The notes under the pieces were generated by a model. That model was not told the DNA's origin and did not search any database. It saw only the letters and a program-made list of their open reading frames with translations. A stretch of DNA of 16,687 bases from NCBI GenBank assembly GCA_023393895.1, contig JAEXBT010000090.1, positions 1 through 16,687 on the forward strand, given 5' to 3'. Source of the stretch: Pseudomonadota bacterium. GTDB taxonomy: Bacteria; Pseudomonadota; Gammaproteobacteria; Xanthomonadales; Xanthomonadaceae. Positions 15,445 through 16,687 of this stretch are shown here, one piece after another. The position numbers and the translations under genes were made by a program. The first letter of the stretch is position 1; each line of letters opens with the position of its first letter.

Positions 15445-15864
15445 ATGTTCCGCAGTGATGTCACCCTCGATCAGTTGAACCAGTGGTCCGAGGGGACGCT
15501 GATGCAGCCGCTCGGGATCGTCTTCACCGACATCGGGGCGGATTTCCTCCGCGGCACCATGCCGGTCGACGCACGCACCCGCCAGCCCTATGGCCTGCTG
15601 CATGGCGGCGCCTCGGTGGCGCTCGCCGAGACGCTCGGCAGTACCGCCGGTGGCTTGTGCGTGGCAGAAGGCGAGGGCGTGGTCGGCATCGAGATCAATG
15701 CCAACCACCTGAAGGGTGTCCGCGACGGCATCGTCACCGGCATCGCCCGACCGCTGCACGTGGGCCGCAGCACCCACGTCTGGGAGATCCGCATCGAGGA
15801 CGCGACAGGCGCGCTGGTCTGCATCTCGCGCCTCACCCTGGCGGTGATCCGCAAGCGCGATTGA
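15445..15864 (+). CDS. Hotdog-fold acyl-CoA thioesterase, YdiI/MenI-like
   Basis: 139 residues. The central block RQPYGLLHGGASVALAETLG (47-66) is the active-site signature of the YdiI/EntH group, with Gln47, His53 and the catalytic Glu62; GIEINANHLKGVRDG (81-95) and the closing CISRLTLAVI also follow E. coli YdiI closely. The frame is open upstream, but the homology begins at MFRSDVTLDQL, supporting ATG 15445; no Shine-Dalgarno is visible. In E. coli YdiI hydrolyses 1,4-dihydroxy-2-naphthoyl-CoA for menaquinone and other acyl-CoAs. Xanthomonads are generally ubiquinone-only, so a broader acyl-CoA clean-up role is more likely if the taxonomic guess is right. The acyltransferase begins 43 bases later. 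Confidence 0.9.
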   Translation: MFRSDVTLDQLNQWSEGTLMQPLGIVFTDIGADFLRGTMPVDARTRQPYGLLHGGASVALAETLGSTAGGLCVAEGEGVVGIEINANHLKGVRDGIVTGIARPLHVGRSTHVWEIRIEDATGALVCISRLTLAVIRKRD

Positions 15865-15907
15865 GAATGCCGTGGCGCAACACGCGCCCGCCCGCTATCG
15901 TTTCGCG

Positions 15908-16687
15908 ATGACCCGCCCTTCCCCCGATGCCCCGCTGCTGCGGGTATTCCGCTATGCCTATCGCGTGCCGCTGCTGTTCTGGCACATCGTCATCGACCTG
16001 CCGGTCGTGTTGCTGCTGATGACTCCGCTGACCGCGGGGCTTCGGGCCGGCGGCATGCGGCTGGATCACCGGCTGATCCGCTGGTGGTCATGGACGCTGA
16101 TGAAGGTGTTCGGGATCACCGTGCGCGGCGTCGGCGAGCCGCTGCCGGGCGCGACGATGTTCGTGGCCAACCACGTCAGCTGGGTCGACATCGTGGTCCT
16201 GCACAGCCAGCGGATGATGGGCTTCGTGGCGAAGAAGGAAATCCAGGGCTGGCCGCTGGTCGGCTGGATGGCCGGGCGTGCGGACACCATCTTCCACCAG
16301 CGCGGCAACCAGGAATCGCTGGGGGGCGTGATGGCGGTGATGGCCGAGCGCCTGCGCAGCGGCCACTCGGTCGGCGCCTTCCCCGAAGGCGGCACCCGTG
16401 GCGGTCTAGAACTCGGCCCGTTCCATGCGCGCATCTTCACCGCCGCGGTCGAGGCCGGCGCGCCGGTGCAGCCGGTCGCGCTGCGCTATGGCGAAGGCGG
16501 CATCGACCAGGCGCGGATCGCGTTCGGCCCACGCGAGAACTTCCTGCAGAACTTCCTGCGCCTGCTCGGCGAGCGCGCGACCGTGGCCGACGTGGTTTTC
16601 CTCGCGCCGATCCTGCCGGGCGATGCCGAGGGCCGCCGTCGCATCGCCGAGACCGCGCGCAGCCGCATCGCCGAGGCCCTCGCGCTG
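15908..16687 (+). CDS. PlsC-family 1-acylglycerol-3-phosphate acyltransferase (3' end missing)
   Basis: 260 codons without a stop run to the window end. Near the N-terminus a hydrophobic stretch (about 21-45, PLLFWHIVIDLPVVLLLMTP) should anchor it in the inner membrane. The acyltransferase motifs follow in order: NHVSWVDIV with catalytic His89 and Asp94; FVAKKEIQGWPLVGWMAG; FPEGGTR (158-164), which binds the glycerol phosphate; and VQPVALRY. These make lysophosphatidic acid to phosphatidic acid acylation the best guess, though PlsC relatives also acylate lyso-ornithine lipid (OlsA). ATG 15908 has no clear ribosome-binding site; GTG 15872 in frame is an alternative adding 12 residues. Together with the thioesterase and phospholipase it fits a lipid-metabolism neighbourhood. 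Confidence 0.9.
   Translation, partial: MTRPSPDAPLLRVFRYAYRVPLLFWHIVIDLPVVLLLMTPLTAGLRAGGMRLDHRLIRWWSWTLMKVFGITVRGVGEPLPGATMFVANHVSWVDIVVLHSQRMMGFVAKKEIQGWPLVGWMAGRADTIFHQRGNQESLGGVMAVMAERLRSGHSVGAFPEGGTRGGLELGPFHARIFTAAVEAGAPVQPVALRYGEGGIDQARIAFGPRENFLQNFLRLLGERATVADVVFLAPILPGDAEGRRRIAETARSRIAEALAL

Overview
High-GC chromosomal DNA, all recognisable genes on the + strand. Gene content (SixA phosphatase, YceI protein, two-HKD lipoprotein, YdiI-like thioesterase and PlsC acyltransferase in a row), the ubiquity of outer-membrane machinery and codon bias point to a gammaproteobacterium, most likely Xanthomonadaceae/Lysobacteraceae (Lysobacter, Luteimonas or Stenotrophomonas type). That placement rests on family knowledge, not on a marker gene.

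Left part (3-10669): an accessory cell-surface locus of four genes. (A) The 3' end of a repeat protein with Ig-like repeats, a DUF11 domain, SdrD/carboxypeptidase-regulatory-like segments and two C-terminal OmpA-like domains. (B) Twelve bases later, a 1227-residue predicted outer-membrane beta-barrel with a long periplasmic Ig-like front end. (C) A 1031-residue secreted protein with four SpaA/CnaB-like (prealbumin-fold) domains and a terminal DUF11 domain, its ribosome-binding site lying inside the end of B. (D) A paralogue of C whose signal peptide and repeat region are in different reading frames, so it is a pseudogene by internal deletion or an assembly error. Genes C and D look visibly less GC-rich than the rest. 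Every complete SpaA-like domain in C and D keeps a Lys...Glu...Asn pattern like that of autocatalytic isopeptide-bond domains, plus a conserved Cys pair. A plausible reading is an anchor (A), an outer-membrane pore or platform (B) and cross-linked surface stalks (C, D).

Right part (10670-16687): ordinary core-type genes: a TPR protein, an orphan ParA-like ATPase, then sixA-yceI-phospholipase D in one unit with overlapping stop/start codons, a 59-residue Arg-rich small protein behind an AT-rich leader, a YdiI/MenI-like hotdog thioesterase and a PlsC-family acyltransferase cut by the window end. Four of the unit-leading starts have a TA(G/A)(G/C)CT hexamer 26-32 bases upstream, read here as putative -10 boxes giving short leaders.

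No tRNA, rRNA, CRISPR array, transposase, integrase or attachment site was seen. No gap between genes exceeds about 110 bases.
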